NCBI RefSeq assembly: GCF_001423945.1
Contig: NZ_LMPU01000011.1
Location: 62,001 to 126,000 of the forward strand
DNA from: Pedobacter sp. Leaf194
Lineage (GTDB): Bacteria; Bacteroidota; Bacteroidia; Sphingobacteriales; Sphingobacteriaceae
Length of the DNA: 64,000 nt
Direction: 5' to 3'
Part shown: one piece after another, positions 34,875-46,600 of the stretch
Layout: each line of letters opens with the position of its first letter
Numbering within the stretch: the first letter of the stretch is position 1
The notes under the pieces: generated by a model
The model's database searches: none
What the model saw: only the letters and a program-made list of their open reading frames with translations
Told to the model about the DNA's origin: nothing
Translations under genes and position numbers: made by a program

Positions 34875-37457
34875 TCAGGTTTGTTTGTAAGATTTAAGAA
34901 TACTGAAAGTGTGATCAAAGTCGCTGCTGTTTACGTTTGAAAAATCGGGCATATTTAAATTTCGAGCCTGTAAAAAGTTGAGTAGATCTTTAATGTTTTG
35001 ATTAATACTTTCGGTTTTATTGGAGCGCTTAAGCGCATCTATTTTAACTAAGCGAAGGGCAATTTCAGAGACATAAAGCTCGTTAGTATTTGTAATATTC
35101 AGTCCTTTATCTATTTCTGTTAAGGCACCTTCATAATTTTTGGTTTGGTTAAGAAAGTTTGATTTTGCAATATAGTATGCAGATTTTATATATGGCGTGT
35201 AATAGGTATTGCTTTCATTAATGAGTTTATCGAGGTATTTTATTAAACGCTGCGCCTGTTTGTGCTGATTCAGTTTGATGCAGATTTGAACAGAAAATAT
35301 CAACAGAAACGACGAGAATATAGACGATCGCAAGTAAAAAATTTTTGGATATTTGTTTATAATCGCTTGTAAAAACCGCCCGCACTCTTCATAACTTCTA
35401 TTGGTAAATAGCACTAAAACAACCAATCTATAAGTTATAATTTCTACACTTGTAATTTCCTCATTTCTTCTAGGCTCACTATTATATATTTCTTCACACA
35501 GGTGTAAAATCTTTGCATCAAGTGTTTTGCTCTTGTTAAGCTTATTGTTCAGTACGTTAGATAAATACAGAATTAAATCATAAGGATTTATTGGAAACAT
35601 ATCCTGCATGGTTTTGCTGTGTCTTTTTAAAACGTTCATGTTCTTAGTTAGGGCATTTCTGTCCATATCTATCACACAAACGCTGCATTCGATAACGTTC
35701 AGCAAAATTTGAATTTCTTCTTTGAAAACTTTCTCAGAAATTCTTTTTATCGTTTCCTTGTAGTTTTTACTAACAAGCTTTCCTAAAACTAAAATATCTA
35801 TGAAGTGTATATCAATAGTCTGGGCGTTAAAATTTCCATCTCCCTTCTCCAGCTCAAACAGCGCCACATCGCAAATAAAATCAAACGCATTATTTTTTTC
35901 ATCATTACTGAATGGTAGCCTAAAAATATGTTTAAGCGCCTGAATTTCATTTCTGTTCAGACAGAAACGGATGCTCCAGTTTAGCATAAGTGCCCTTAGC
36001 TCCGGCTCCAATTCGTAAACACTCAAAATTTCTTCAAAGAAGGCCTTGTCTGGCTTAAAGTTTACTTTTTCGGTAAGCTCCAGGAACAGAAAATAGGTGT
36101 ATAAATCATCGTTTAAAAACTTGATTATTTCCGTTGGAATCGATGTTGTTAATCTTTTTTCTTCGATAAGAATCCCGTCATAAATCAACTCCTGATAAGC
36201 TTCCGGATAGCTTGAAATGTAATTTAAGAGTTTCTCTTTGGCAACGCGGTGGCAAACATTCCCTTTAGAAATGGAATTGCTGACTTGCTTCAGAATGAAA
36301 ATTTTCTCAGTACTGTTTTTTGACAAAAATATTTTCTTCTCCAAAAAATAGTTTATCAGTTCGAGGCATAACAGGTAATTATCAAGCCTTATGGTGGTAT
36401 GCTCCTGTTTTAATTTAAAATAAACCTGCAGCCAGAATGGAGTTGAAAATTGCTTAATAAGCCCCGGATGTAAATCCCCCTCATCGATTTTTCTTCCTTC
36501 TATGTGGCTGAGCGTATAGAAAATCTCCTCTTGGTTTAACAGCGGTACATTTGTGCCATTTTCATCATCGAAAAACAAACCTTTGTACCACGATTTAGTT
36601 AAAAATGCAGAGCCCGTAATGGCTGGTTGCATATTAATCCAGGTATTTACCCTCAACCCAATAACAATCTTCAGGAAATCGCATTCTGCAACACTGAATA
36701 GAAAATCAGTGAAAACTTCAAAGTATTTATTTTTTGATAGGAAGTGGTCTGTTCCATCAATAATTAAAACAAAGCGACCCTTTCGTTCTCTCGGGTTTCG
36801 TTTGAAATAGGCAATAAGTTCTGAAATACCAGCAAATTTAAACTCTTTTAGAAACCATTCCTTTAACGATAAATCGTTCTGAATAATTTCATTTATCGTT
36901 CCTGAATTAATTAACAGAACGATGTCGTTTTTGTAAATGGCGTGTTCACTATAGAAAAAATGCTCTACCAAATGCGCTATAAAAATCGATTTCCCCTGAC
37001 CAGGTTGTGCGTTGATAGTTGTAAACTGGTAAGGTTTATTTAAAAAGTAGTCGAAATCAGCGTATAAAAAACTTCTGTTCGCTGTCGCGATGAAGGGGAC
37101 GCCCGAGTTATTTTTTTTCGCGATAAGCGATACATCTGTAACCGCCTGACATCTTATCTTGAGGTCAGACCAGACATCATTTACATCTTCGATTTGATTT
37201 TTCTTGTCTTTACAAAATGAATCCCAATCGGTATAGCCGATATACTGGGCAAGACTGTTTAAAGTAAAGAGGGAAAATTTATGCAAAGTTTGGGCAAAAC
37301 CAAAGAAGCGTTTAACGGTGGTTTCGCTAACGTAGTTTTTTGTTTCCTTAAATACGAGTTCAGATATCGTCTTACAATGTCCCGGGTCTATATTTCTCAA
37401 ACCCGATTTTATAAGAACGAATTTCCTGAGCTGGGAGAGCAATTCGTTTGTATTCAT
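34875..37457 (-). CDS. STAND/NACHT-like P-loop NTPase with Bacteroidetes N-terminal domain
   Basis: 860 residues from the ATG at 37457; an in-frame ATG at 37496 overlaps a -7 element (TAATTTTG) and is less likely. Residues 1-82 form a helical domain with TISELVFKETKNYVSETTVK and TLNSLAQYIGYTDWDSF, a pattern seen at the start of several Bacteroidetes proteins. The NTPase follows: Walker A AQPGQGKS (150-157), Walker B FVLIIDGTDHF with D234 (229-239), then a helical region and a long TPR-like helical C-terminus. No signal or membrane segment. STAND proteins include bacterial NACHT and Avs anti-phage sensors; whether this one is defensive is not shown. It stands alone, with no effector gene beside it. 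Confidence 0.75.
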   Translation of the reverse strand: MNTNELLSQLRKFVLIKSGLRNIDPGHCKTISELVFKETKNYVSETTVKRFFGFAQTLHKFSLFTLNSLAQYIGYTDWDSFCKDKKNQIEDVNDVWSDLKIRCQAVTDVSLIAKKNNSGVPFIATANRSFLYADFDYFLNKPYQFTTINAQPGQGKSIFIAHLVEHFFYSEHAIYKNDIVLLINSGTINEIIQNDLSLKEWFLKEFKFAGISELIAYFKRNPRERKGRFVLIIDGTDHFLSKNKYFEVFTDFLFSVAECDFLKIVIGLRVNTWINMQPAITGSAFLTKSWYKGLFFDDENGTNVPLLNQEEIFYTLSHIEGRKIDEGDLHPGLIKQFSTPFWLQVYFKLKQEHTTIRLDNYLLCLELINYFLEKKIFLSKNSTEKIFILKQVSNSISKGNVCHRVAKEKLLNYISSYPEAYQELIYDGILIEEKRLTTSIPTEIIKFLNDDLYTYFLFLELTEKVNFKPDKAFFEEILSVYELEPELRALMLNWSIRFCLNRNEIQALKHIFRLPFSNDEKNNAFDFICDVALFELEKGDGNFNAQTIDIHFIDILVLGKLVSKNYKETIKRISEKVFKEEIQILLNVIECSVCVIDMDRNALTKNMNVLKRHSKTMQDMFPINPYDLILYLSNVLNNKLNKSKTLDAKILHLCEEIYNSEPRRNEEITSVEIITYRLVVLVLFTNRSYEECGRFLQAIINKYPKIFYLRSSIFSSFLLIFSVQICIKLNQHKQAQRLIKYLDKLINESNTYYTPYIKSAYYIAKSNFLNQTKNYEGALTEIDKGLNITNTNELYVSEIALRLVKIDALKRSNKTESINQNIKDLLNFLQARNLNMPDFSNVNSSDFDHTFSILKSYKQT

Positions 37458-37483
37458 TTTAGAGGATAAAAAGCTAATGTCAC

Positions 37484-37491
37484 CAAAATTA
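37484..37491 (-). promoter_or_regulatory. -7 element (TAATTTTG) for the STAND NTPase gene
   Basis: Exact TAnnTTTG on the minus strand; it covers the third to fifth codons after the upstream ATG (37496), which favours the start at 37457. No TTTG -33 at a good distance. Confidence 0.4.
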
Positions 37492-37600
37492 TGCATTAGC
37501 AGAAATCATTTACGTAACAAAGTTCCTATGAACAAAATGAATGAAAATTTCTGAAAAACAATGAACAACAATGGATAAATCCTATTGCGATATGCTAACG

Positions 37601-37608
37601 TAGATTTG
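37601..37608 (+). promoter_or_regulatory. -7 element (TAGATTTG) for the giant adhesin gene
   Basis: Exact TAnnTTTG, about 75 bases before the favoured ATG. A TTG at 37585-37587 is too close (13 nt) to be a convincing -33. Confidence 0.4.
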
Positions 37609-37682
37609 ACAACGAATGCCAAACCACCCTTTAGAGGGATGTGCTATTGAGATTCGAAGAATCAAACCTAATAACGCCTGAT

Positions 37683-40600
37683 ATGATGAAATTCGCTACC
37701 CTTCAATCCCGTTTCGGGAAATTTTGCATTATCCAACTAGTTGCAATCATCTCATTACTAACGCTTACAAACACCGAATCGTATGCCCAAACAAAAATTT
37801 ATGCAAATACGGTAAGTAAAGTTAGCGCCAACGGCCAATCTTCTTTAACGGGCTGTGGCTTACTTAATGCCTTCGGATGTTTTGATACACCCACCGTAGA
37901 TAATGCTATAAACGCAACCACGGCTGATGAAACCACTTTTGCAACGGTCAAATCTTCGGGAGGTTTAGCACTCGGAATAGGCGCTTATGTGGGCGAGATT
38001 GAATTGAAGTTTCCAAATACGCTTCCTGCGGGCACAACATCCTTCATAAGAATTGATGCCGATCCAACTTTGCTAAACCAGTTACTTGGCGGTAACCTGG
38101 GTGGTCTGCTTTCTGGCGTGGTAGGAGGTGTTGCTTTGGGTAACCACTCCATCGAAGCGGGGGCAAGAAATGCTGGCGGAACAACTGTTCTTAGCGGTTC
38201 AAGTACCGGGTCTTTTACATCGCCAAACTTACGGTTGATTAGAGACGGGCAGGGCTTTTTCTACTTTGCGTTAAGGCCGTCACAAGCTTACGACAGGGTT
38301 TACGTTCGTGATGCAACAAGCGCTTTATTATTAGGTACATTAAACAATACAAAAGTTTTTAATGCTTTTTACACATCTGGCGTCGATGCCTGTTCGCCTG
38401 CTTTTGCGACCGATTTTGAAGGTAACGGCTTAACTGTAGATGCTTTAGGTTTAGGTAAAGCCGGTGTAACCAATCCAAGTTACGCCATAGATGCAAGCGC
38501 CACAAATTATTCGGAATTAAGCTTAGGTGCACTGGGTGTGGCCGGTTCAATTACCCAGAATTTTTATTTTAGTACACCATCAAATGCAGGCGACGATTTT
38601 AATTTGAGATTTAGTACTTCTTCTGCGTTGTTAACTGCAGGGGTGTTAAACAGGATTACCGTTACAGCATATAGCGGCAGCAATTCGGTATACTCAGCTT
38701 CCGCCTCGGCACTTTTGAATGTTGATTTGCTTGCACTGTTAACCAACGGCCAGCCAGTTACCGTGCCATTTTCGCCAGGCCTTCCTTTTGACCGGGTAAG
38801 TGTGACACTCTCATCTCTGCTAAATGCAAATTTAACGCAAACAATCCGGATTTACGGACTAACGAAGTCGGCAGGCAGACCAACATTCGTTTTACCTGCT
38901 AGTAATAATGTGGCAACATGTTTTAACGCTACTGCAACTTTAGCTGCTACAACTCCAAACACAAATGAATTGCGCTGGTATGATGTAATTGAAGGAGGAA
39001 CTGCTTTATCTACAACCGCTTATAATGGTACATTCACCACGCCGGCACTATCAGCCAATAAGGTTTATTATGTGGCTGCCAGGCGTTTGGGTTGCACAGA
39101 AGAGTCAGTAAGGGTTCCTATTAATGTTACCGTAAATCCAGCGATTACCTTTAACACAACAGCACTTTCCAATGCTGCTGTCGGCTCTTCGTATACGAAA
39201 CAAATTGATGCAGCCACCGGCGGAACACCTGCTTTTACCTATGCCTTAAGCAGTGGTAGCACGTTGCCTTCTGGCTTAAGCCTTTCTTCAGCAGGCGCAA
39301 TTTCCGGAACGCCATCACTTAGCGGCAATTATACCTTTTCGGTAACTGCTACCGATGCCAAAGGCTGCACAGCGATTGCGAATTATACGCTCACAGTTAC
39401 TGACGCACTTGCGCTTGCAACAGCAACTTTACCTGCTGGCGTAACAGGTAGTTCGTATCCTGCGCAAACAATCCCTTCTGCAACCGGCGGCACAGGTCCT
39501 TACGCGTATACAGCGGTTAATCTGCCTCCGGGTTTAACTTTTAATTCTGCAACCCGGGAAATTACCGGAACACCAACGCAGGCTGGTAATTATGATATCC
39601 CGGTAACGGTAACAGATGCAAACGGGAGTAGTGTAACAACGCTTTATTCGGTTAAAATAACTGATCCATTATTACTACCTGCTGCCACGCTGGCAAATGG
39701 TGCAACAGGTCAGGTTTACACACCACAAATTATTCCAGGTGCAACAGGTGGTACAGGTCCTTACACTTACGCAGCTGTTAATCTGCCTCCGGGACTAGGT
39801 TTTAACCCAGCAACAAGAGAAATTACAGGAACGCCAACTGCTTCCGGAACTTTTACCTTCCCGGTAACTGTTACAGATGCTGACGGCAAAACTGTAAGTA
39901 CAAATTATAGTATTGCTGTAATTGATCCGTTTTTATTACCAGCCGCAACCCTTGCCAGTGGCACAGCCGGAACTGCCTATCCAGCTCAAACGATTCCATC
40001 GGCAACAGGTGGGGTTGGGCCTTATACTTACCAGGCAACCGGAATTCCTCCCGGACTAACATTTAACGCAACCACAAGAGAAATAACCGGAACACCAACT
40101 CAGGCGGGAAATTATACCATTTCGGTAACTGCCACAGACAGTCAGGGAAGAACGGCATCTAACACTTATCCGTTGAGCGTATCGGGCGTTTTATCGCTGC
40201 CGACAGCAGCCTTACCAAGCGGTGTTGTTGGAACCGCTTATTCAACGCAGACTTTGCCACCGGTAACCGGCGGTACTCCACCATATACCTACATTGCAAG
40301 TAACCTGCCTCCGGGATTAAGTTTTAATACCGTTACCAGGGAAATTGCAGGCACGCCGACACTAGGAGGAACCTATGTTGTTTCTTTAAGCGGAACAGAC
40401 GCGAATAACAATAAGGTTAATACAGATTACACAATTGTTATCAATGTAAATCAGCCTGTTGTAGCCAGTGTAGCTGTTTGCGCAGGAAGTTCGGCTACTC
40501 TGACAGTTGGCAATCTGCAAACTGGTGTTACTTATAATTGGTATGGTGCAACAGGTAGCACGCCACTTGTAACAAACAATTCGGGTGTTTTTGTTACACC

Positions 40601-43600
40601 AGCCATTAACTCTTCAACTACTTTTTATGTTGAAGCAATTTCAGGAACTGCAGTCAGCAGCAGAACAGCGGTTAATGTTACGGTTAACCCACCGGCAAAT
40701 CCAGCGGTTGTAACCACCAATAACCAGGTTGTAAATTCGGGTCAGAGTACGGTATTGTCGGCAACAGCCGATGCCGGCAACACGATAAAGTGGTACGCTG
40801 CAGCCACAGGAGGAGCGCAATTGGCTGCAGGATCTAACTTTACCACGCCTGCATTAACGGCAACAACTACCTATTATGTTGAAACCACAAATGCAAATGG
40901 TTGTGTAAGTGAAGCGAGGGTTCCGGTAACCGTTACCGTTATCAGCGGAGGCGGAAATACCGCTTGTAACACTGCGAACAATCAAAATACAGGAATCACT
41001 GGTATTTGCCTGTTATGCAGTATTAGTGGTGCCGGAAATTCTACCGATGTAAACCCAAATAATTTTACAAGAATTAGTCTGGCGGTTGGCGTATCCTCAA
41101 CAGGATATCAACAACTGATATTTCCTTCAGTAGGGGTAGCAACAGACAGTATCCGATTAGATCTGGGTTTGCCAACCGGATTGCTGGATTTATCGCTCTT
41201 GAGCAATGTAACCGTAAATGTTATGAACGGGCAGACAATTGTTTCCAGCAACCAGTTAAATTCATCAACACTTAAACTAGCGCTTTTAGGTGGAAGCAGG
41301 TTTACTGCTACACTTGCAGCTGGTGGCGCTTACGACAGGGTGGAAGTGCGTTTCGGTGGTTTGGTTTCAGCGGTTAGCAGCCTTGATATTTATGGAGCAA
41401 CTGTTATTTATCCAAATCCAACGCTTACAAGTGGTTCTCAAACAATTTGTTCAGGAACTACAGCCACACTTTCAGCAACAGCAAATGGAGGCACATCTTT
41501 AAGCTGGTTTGATGCGCCAACCGGCGGAAATCTGCTTGCATCCGGCGGAACGTTTACAACGCCAACCCTAAATGCGACAACTACCTATTATATCGAAGTT
41601 ACAAACAGAAATTGTGCAAATACAACCCGACTGCCGGTTGTTGTAACGGTAACACCGGCCGTGGCTTTACCTGTATTAGCACCGATTGCGAATGCCTGCA
41701 TCGGCTCGTCAGCAACTTTGTCGGTTAGCAACCCAGACCCTGCACAAACATACAGATGGTACTCGGCGGCTACGGGTGGTAGTTTACTCTTTACCGGAAG
41801 TACTTTTGTAACACCAGCTTTGAACGCTGATATAACTTATTTTCTCGAAGCTGCCAACGGAAGTTGCGTTAGTCCAAACAGAGTTCCTGCAGCAGTAACA
41901 GTAACTCCAAGACCGGCGATTCCGACAGTAACAGCTTCATCATTGAACGTAAACGCTGGTCAAACCGCAACGTTAACCGCAAGTTCAAATGAAACCAGCG
42001 TTACCTTTAACTGGTACGATTCACAATCATCCACAACACCAGTTTTCTCGGGTTCAACTTTTGTAACGCCTCCAATAACAACAACCACCAGCTACTATGT
42101 CGAATCTGTTTCGGCATCTGGCTGTGCATCTTCGAGCAGGGTACAGGTTACAATAACCGTAAATGGTACTGGTACGCCAACTATAATACCTTGTGAAGTT
42201 GCCGCAACTCAAACTAACGGCGTTTCGGGAGTGGCTTTGCTTGCCGGTGTTTTTAATGCTGATTTAGCAATTGATAACGATGCGCAAACTGCATCCTCAC
42301 TCGTTATGCCGGTAGGTGCGATTGGCGCAACCGTTTATCAAAACTTATATTTTGGAAGTTTGTCTAACGTTGGGGATACATTGAAGGTACTCGTTTCTTT
42401 TCCTCAAAGCCTGGCTTCAGTGGGCGTGTTAAATAATATTTCGATTACCACTTACAACGGTGCAAATTCGAATAATGATGCTGTACTTTTAAATAGCGGG
42501 CTACTTAACGTCAGGCTTTTGAACGGTAACACTCAGGCCCTGATTACCCTGATTCCTACCGGTCAATTCGACGGCGCAAGATTAAGTTTAAATTCAGGTG
42601 TGTTGGGAGCGTTAACCTCTGTAGACCTTAACTATATGCAGCGTGCTATATTAGCACCGAAGGTAGCTTCTGCAAGCGTTTCGGGTTGCGCTGGTTTAAC
42701 AACAACATTGTCGGTTTTAAATCCTGTTGCGGGTGTAACTTACAGATGGTTTGATGCAGCTCAAAATGTATTGGCAGATGGGCCTACTTACACAACCGCA
42801 GTTTTAACTGCTGATACTAGATTTTATGTAGCAATAGTTTCTGCCTCAGGCTGCGTAAGCGCTAAAACAGCAGTAGATGTTACCGTTCAACCATTGCCTG
42901 CCACGCCAGAATTATTGGCTCCAACCGTGAGCGCTTGTGCCGGAAGTTCCATCGTGTTACAGGTTAAAAATCCTGTTAACGGAATAATCTACAGGTGGTT
43001 CGATGTAAATGGTAACAGCGCTGGAGCCGACGGAACAACTTTAACCGTTACGCCATTAACAAGCACTACTTATACCGTAGAGGCCGTAAACAGCTGCGGA
43101 ACAGCATCAGCCAGAGCTACGGCTACGGTAAATATCGGGGCAATCCCTGATGCGCCTGTAATTACACCGGCATCTGCAACAATTGTTTCAGGTACACGTG
43201 CGTTTCTTACGGCAACAACATCAATTGTTGGTGCGACAATTAACTGGTACAGCGATTCCGGAATGCTCAATTTGGTAAACACCGGCAACACATTTCTAAC
43301 ACCAGTATTAGCAGCAAATACAACTTATTATGTAACAACGACCGTTTCAGGATGTGGTACAAGCACACCTGTTCCGGTAACTGTTATTGTAACACCGGCA
43401 ACGCCAGGCACTACGCCATGCGGAATTGCTACCGTAACAGGAGCTACCGGAGTGGATGGAGTAAATATCGGAGCCGCAGTCTATAATCAAGGTTCTGCTA
43501 CAGATAGCGATTTAAACACCGGGTCGACCCTGTTTATTCCTGCCGGGATTTTGAACACCTCAGTTTATCATCGCTTAGGTTTCACTGGCGGCTTATCAAA

Positions 43601-46600
43601 CGTTGGAGATACTTTAAGAATAAAAATTTCATCACCAGGTAATTTATTATCTGCAGCTGTACTTCCAAATATTACTTTAACAACCTATAGCGGAAGCACC
43701 AGTAATAATGATGGTGTAACATTAAACAGCCAGCTTATTCAGCTTAATTTAGCTAATAACGGCAGCGAAGCAACTTTAATTTTTGTTCCTGCTAAGCAGT
43801 TTGATGGTGTAGAATTAAGGCTGAGTTCCGGGTTGGTGGGTATACTCAATTCTATTGACTTTAATTATGCGCAGCGTTCTATTGCAGCCCCTGAAGTAAG
43901 TGTTGCAAGCGCTACTACTTGTTTAGGTTCGTCGGCTGTTTTAACAGTAAACAATCCTAAACCAAATACAACTTATAAATGGTATCAGGGAACAGTTTAT
44001 CAGGCCAATAAAGATGGCGTAACGTTTTTAACGGATCCAACACTTGCCGCCGGAACTTACGATTTCTTTGTAACCGCTACAGGTAACAATGGTTGCGAAT
44101 CTGCGCCTGTAAAAGTTGTCGTTACCGTTTCTGCACCGCCTGCAGTTCCTGTTACCGCAACAACGAATCCTGCGTCAACCTGCTTAAACTCGCCTGTTAC
44201 CTTAAGTATACAACCTGTTGCAGGAATAATTTATAAGTGGTATGATGCAGCAACCGGAGGTAATTTACTGGTAAGCAACAGTAATACGTTTACAACGAGC
44301 GCAAGTTTAGCGGCAGGTACTTATGTTTATTATGTCGAAGCGTCATCTGCCTCAGGTTGCGCTAATGCGGTTAGAACACCGGTAACCATTACCGTAAATC
44401 CAAATGCTTTGGCATCGGATATCAGTATTACAGGCAATACATCTCTGTGTACAGCCGGAACCACAATATTAACCGCGAGCAGTACAACGGTAACCAATCC
44501 GGTATTTACGTGGTATGGCGACGCCGCTTTAACCAACCAGTTATTTGTTGGTCCTGCATTTACCACACCTCAAATTTCAGGCAATACAAATTATTATGTT
44601 ACTGTTAGCGGAAGTAATCGCTGTGCGAACACTTCAGGTAATGCAGCAGTGGTGTTAATTAGCATTAACCCTGTTGCGACAGCTTCGGATATCAATGTTA
44701 CCGGAACCAGTACAATTTGCGCAGGTTCATCGACCACGCTGGTAGCAAGTTCTGCTATTCCAAACGCTGTGTTTACCTGGTATAATGATGCGGCTTTAAC
44801 CAGTGTAGCATTCACTGGTGCTTCATTCCAAACGCCATCTTTATCAGCCGAAAAAATTTATTACGTAACTGTAAAGGGTGATGGCAGATGTGAAAATTCG
44901 CCGGCCACAGCGAAAGCCGTAGTGGTAAATATAAATACGCTATCAACTGCGGCAGATATTAACGTGACCGGGTTGAATATTATCTGCAAAAATTCTACTG
45001 TAGCTTTATCGGCATCTTCTGGTACAGTTACCAATCCGGTGTTTACCTGGTACACAGATGCTGCTTTAACGAATGTAGCATATGTTGGCTCTTCATTTAC
45101 AACACCTGCTTTAGCTATTACAACAACTTATTATGTAACGGTAAAGGGCGATAATAGTTGTGCAAACGCACCGGCCGACGCAAAGGTTGTAACGGTTACT
45201 GTTAAGGATTATGCTATGGCGGCCGACATCACTTTGAACAACTTAAACATTTGTTCGGGTAATTCTGCAACCTTAATGGCATCGAGCGTTACAGTAACAC
45301 AACCGGTATTTACCTGGTATAGCGATGCATCGCTAACTGTTCCGGTATTTACTGGTCCAACTTACAACGTTTCGGTAACAACCACGACAAGTTTTTATGT
45401 TACGGTTAAGGGCACAAATAAATGCGAAAACGCTGCGGCGGATGCTAAAGAAGTTACTGTAAATGTTAATCCACTGGCAACCACAACTGATATAATCGTA
45501 GCCGGAAATACAAATGCCTGCGCTGCTTCTTCAGCAGTGTTAACGGCAAGCTCAACAACGGTAACCAATCCAGTATTTACCTGGTACAGCGACGCCGCTT
45601 TAACAAATGTTGCTTTTGTTGGTGCAGTATTTAATACCCCAGCATTAACAACGAACACTACATATTACGTAACCGTTCGGGGCAATAATAAATGTGAAAA
45701 TGCAGCATCAACTGCGAAAATAGTAACGGTAACGGTAAACGCTGCGCCTGCAAATCCGGTAATCGCAGCCGCTGGATCTACTGTTTGTTCGGGTAATGCG
45801 ACAACGTTGAACATTCAGAATCCTCAGGCGGGTGTAACTTACCAATGGTACGATGCCGCTTCCGGTGGAAATCTTTTAACAACCGGTACAAGCTTCACAA
45901 CGGGTGTATTAAATGGTTCTGTAAGTTATTATGTAGAAGCAATTGGTGCTGGCGGCTGTGTGAGTTCATCGGCAAGAACAATGGTTATGGTGACCGTAAA
46001 TCCGCAGCCATTTGTACCGATTGTTGCAAGCAACTCAGTAAGTGCCTGTGCCGGAAGTACCGCTGCACTTTCCGTTACAAATACGCAACCAGGCGTTACC
46101 TACAACTGGTACACAACACTCACAGGCGGAGCCATTGTAGGCAGCGGAAGTACATTTACAACACCTGCTTTATCTGGCAACGTAACCTATTATGTAGAAG
46201 CGGTATCCGGAACCTGTACATCGGCTAACCGTACGCCGGTTGCAATTACCGTTTCGCCGCTGCCAGTTGCACCACTTCTGGTTAGTGCCACAAACGGCCT
46301 TATCTGCTCAGGAAGCACAGCAATACTAAATGTAAGTTCTCCTGATGCAGGTTTAACTTACCGGTGGTACAACGTTAGTTCTGGCGGTACAGTTTTGGGT
46401 CAGGGTACAAGTTTTATAACTCCGGCGCTTACCACAACAACTATTTTTTACGTGGAAAGCGTAAGTGCAGCGGGTTGTAGCAGTGCCACCCGAACTGCTA
46501 CAACGGTTACCGTTCTGCCGGTTTTGGCTGCGCCAGTTGTCAGGGTGCAAACAACTACACCTGCTAGCGTAACCTTTGCGTGGAATCCGGTTGCTAATGC

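Noticed and set aside
39141-45740. Tandem repeats as a possible CRISPR array
   Set aside because: Units are 258-270 bp, in frame, and encode Ig-type protein repeats; no short direct repeats with unique spacers.
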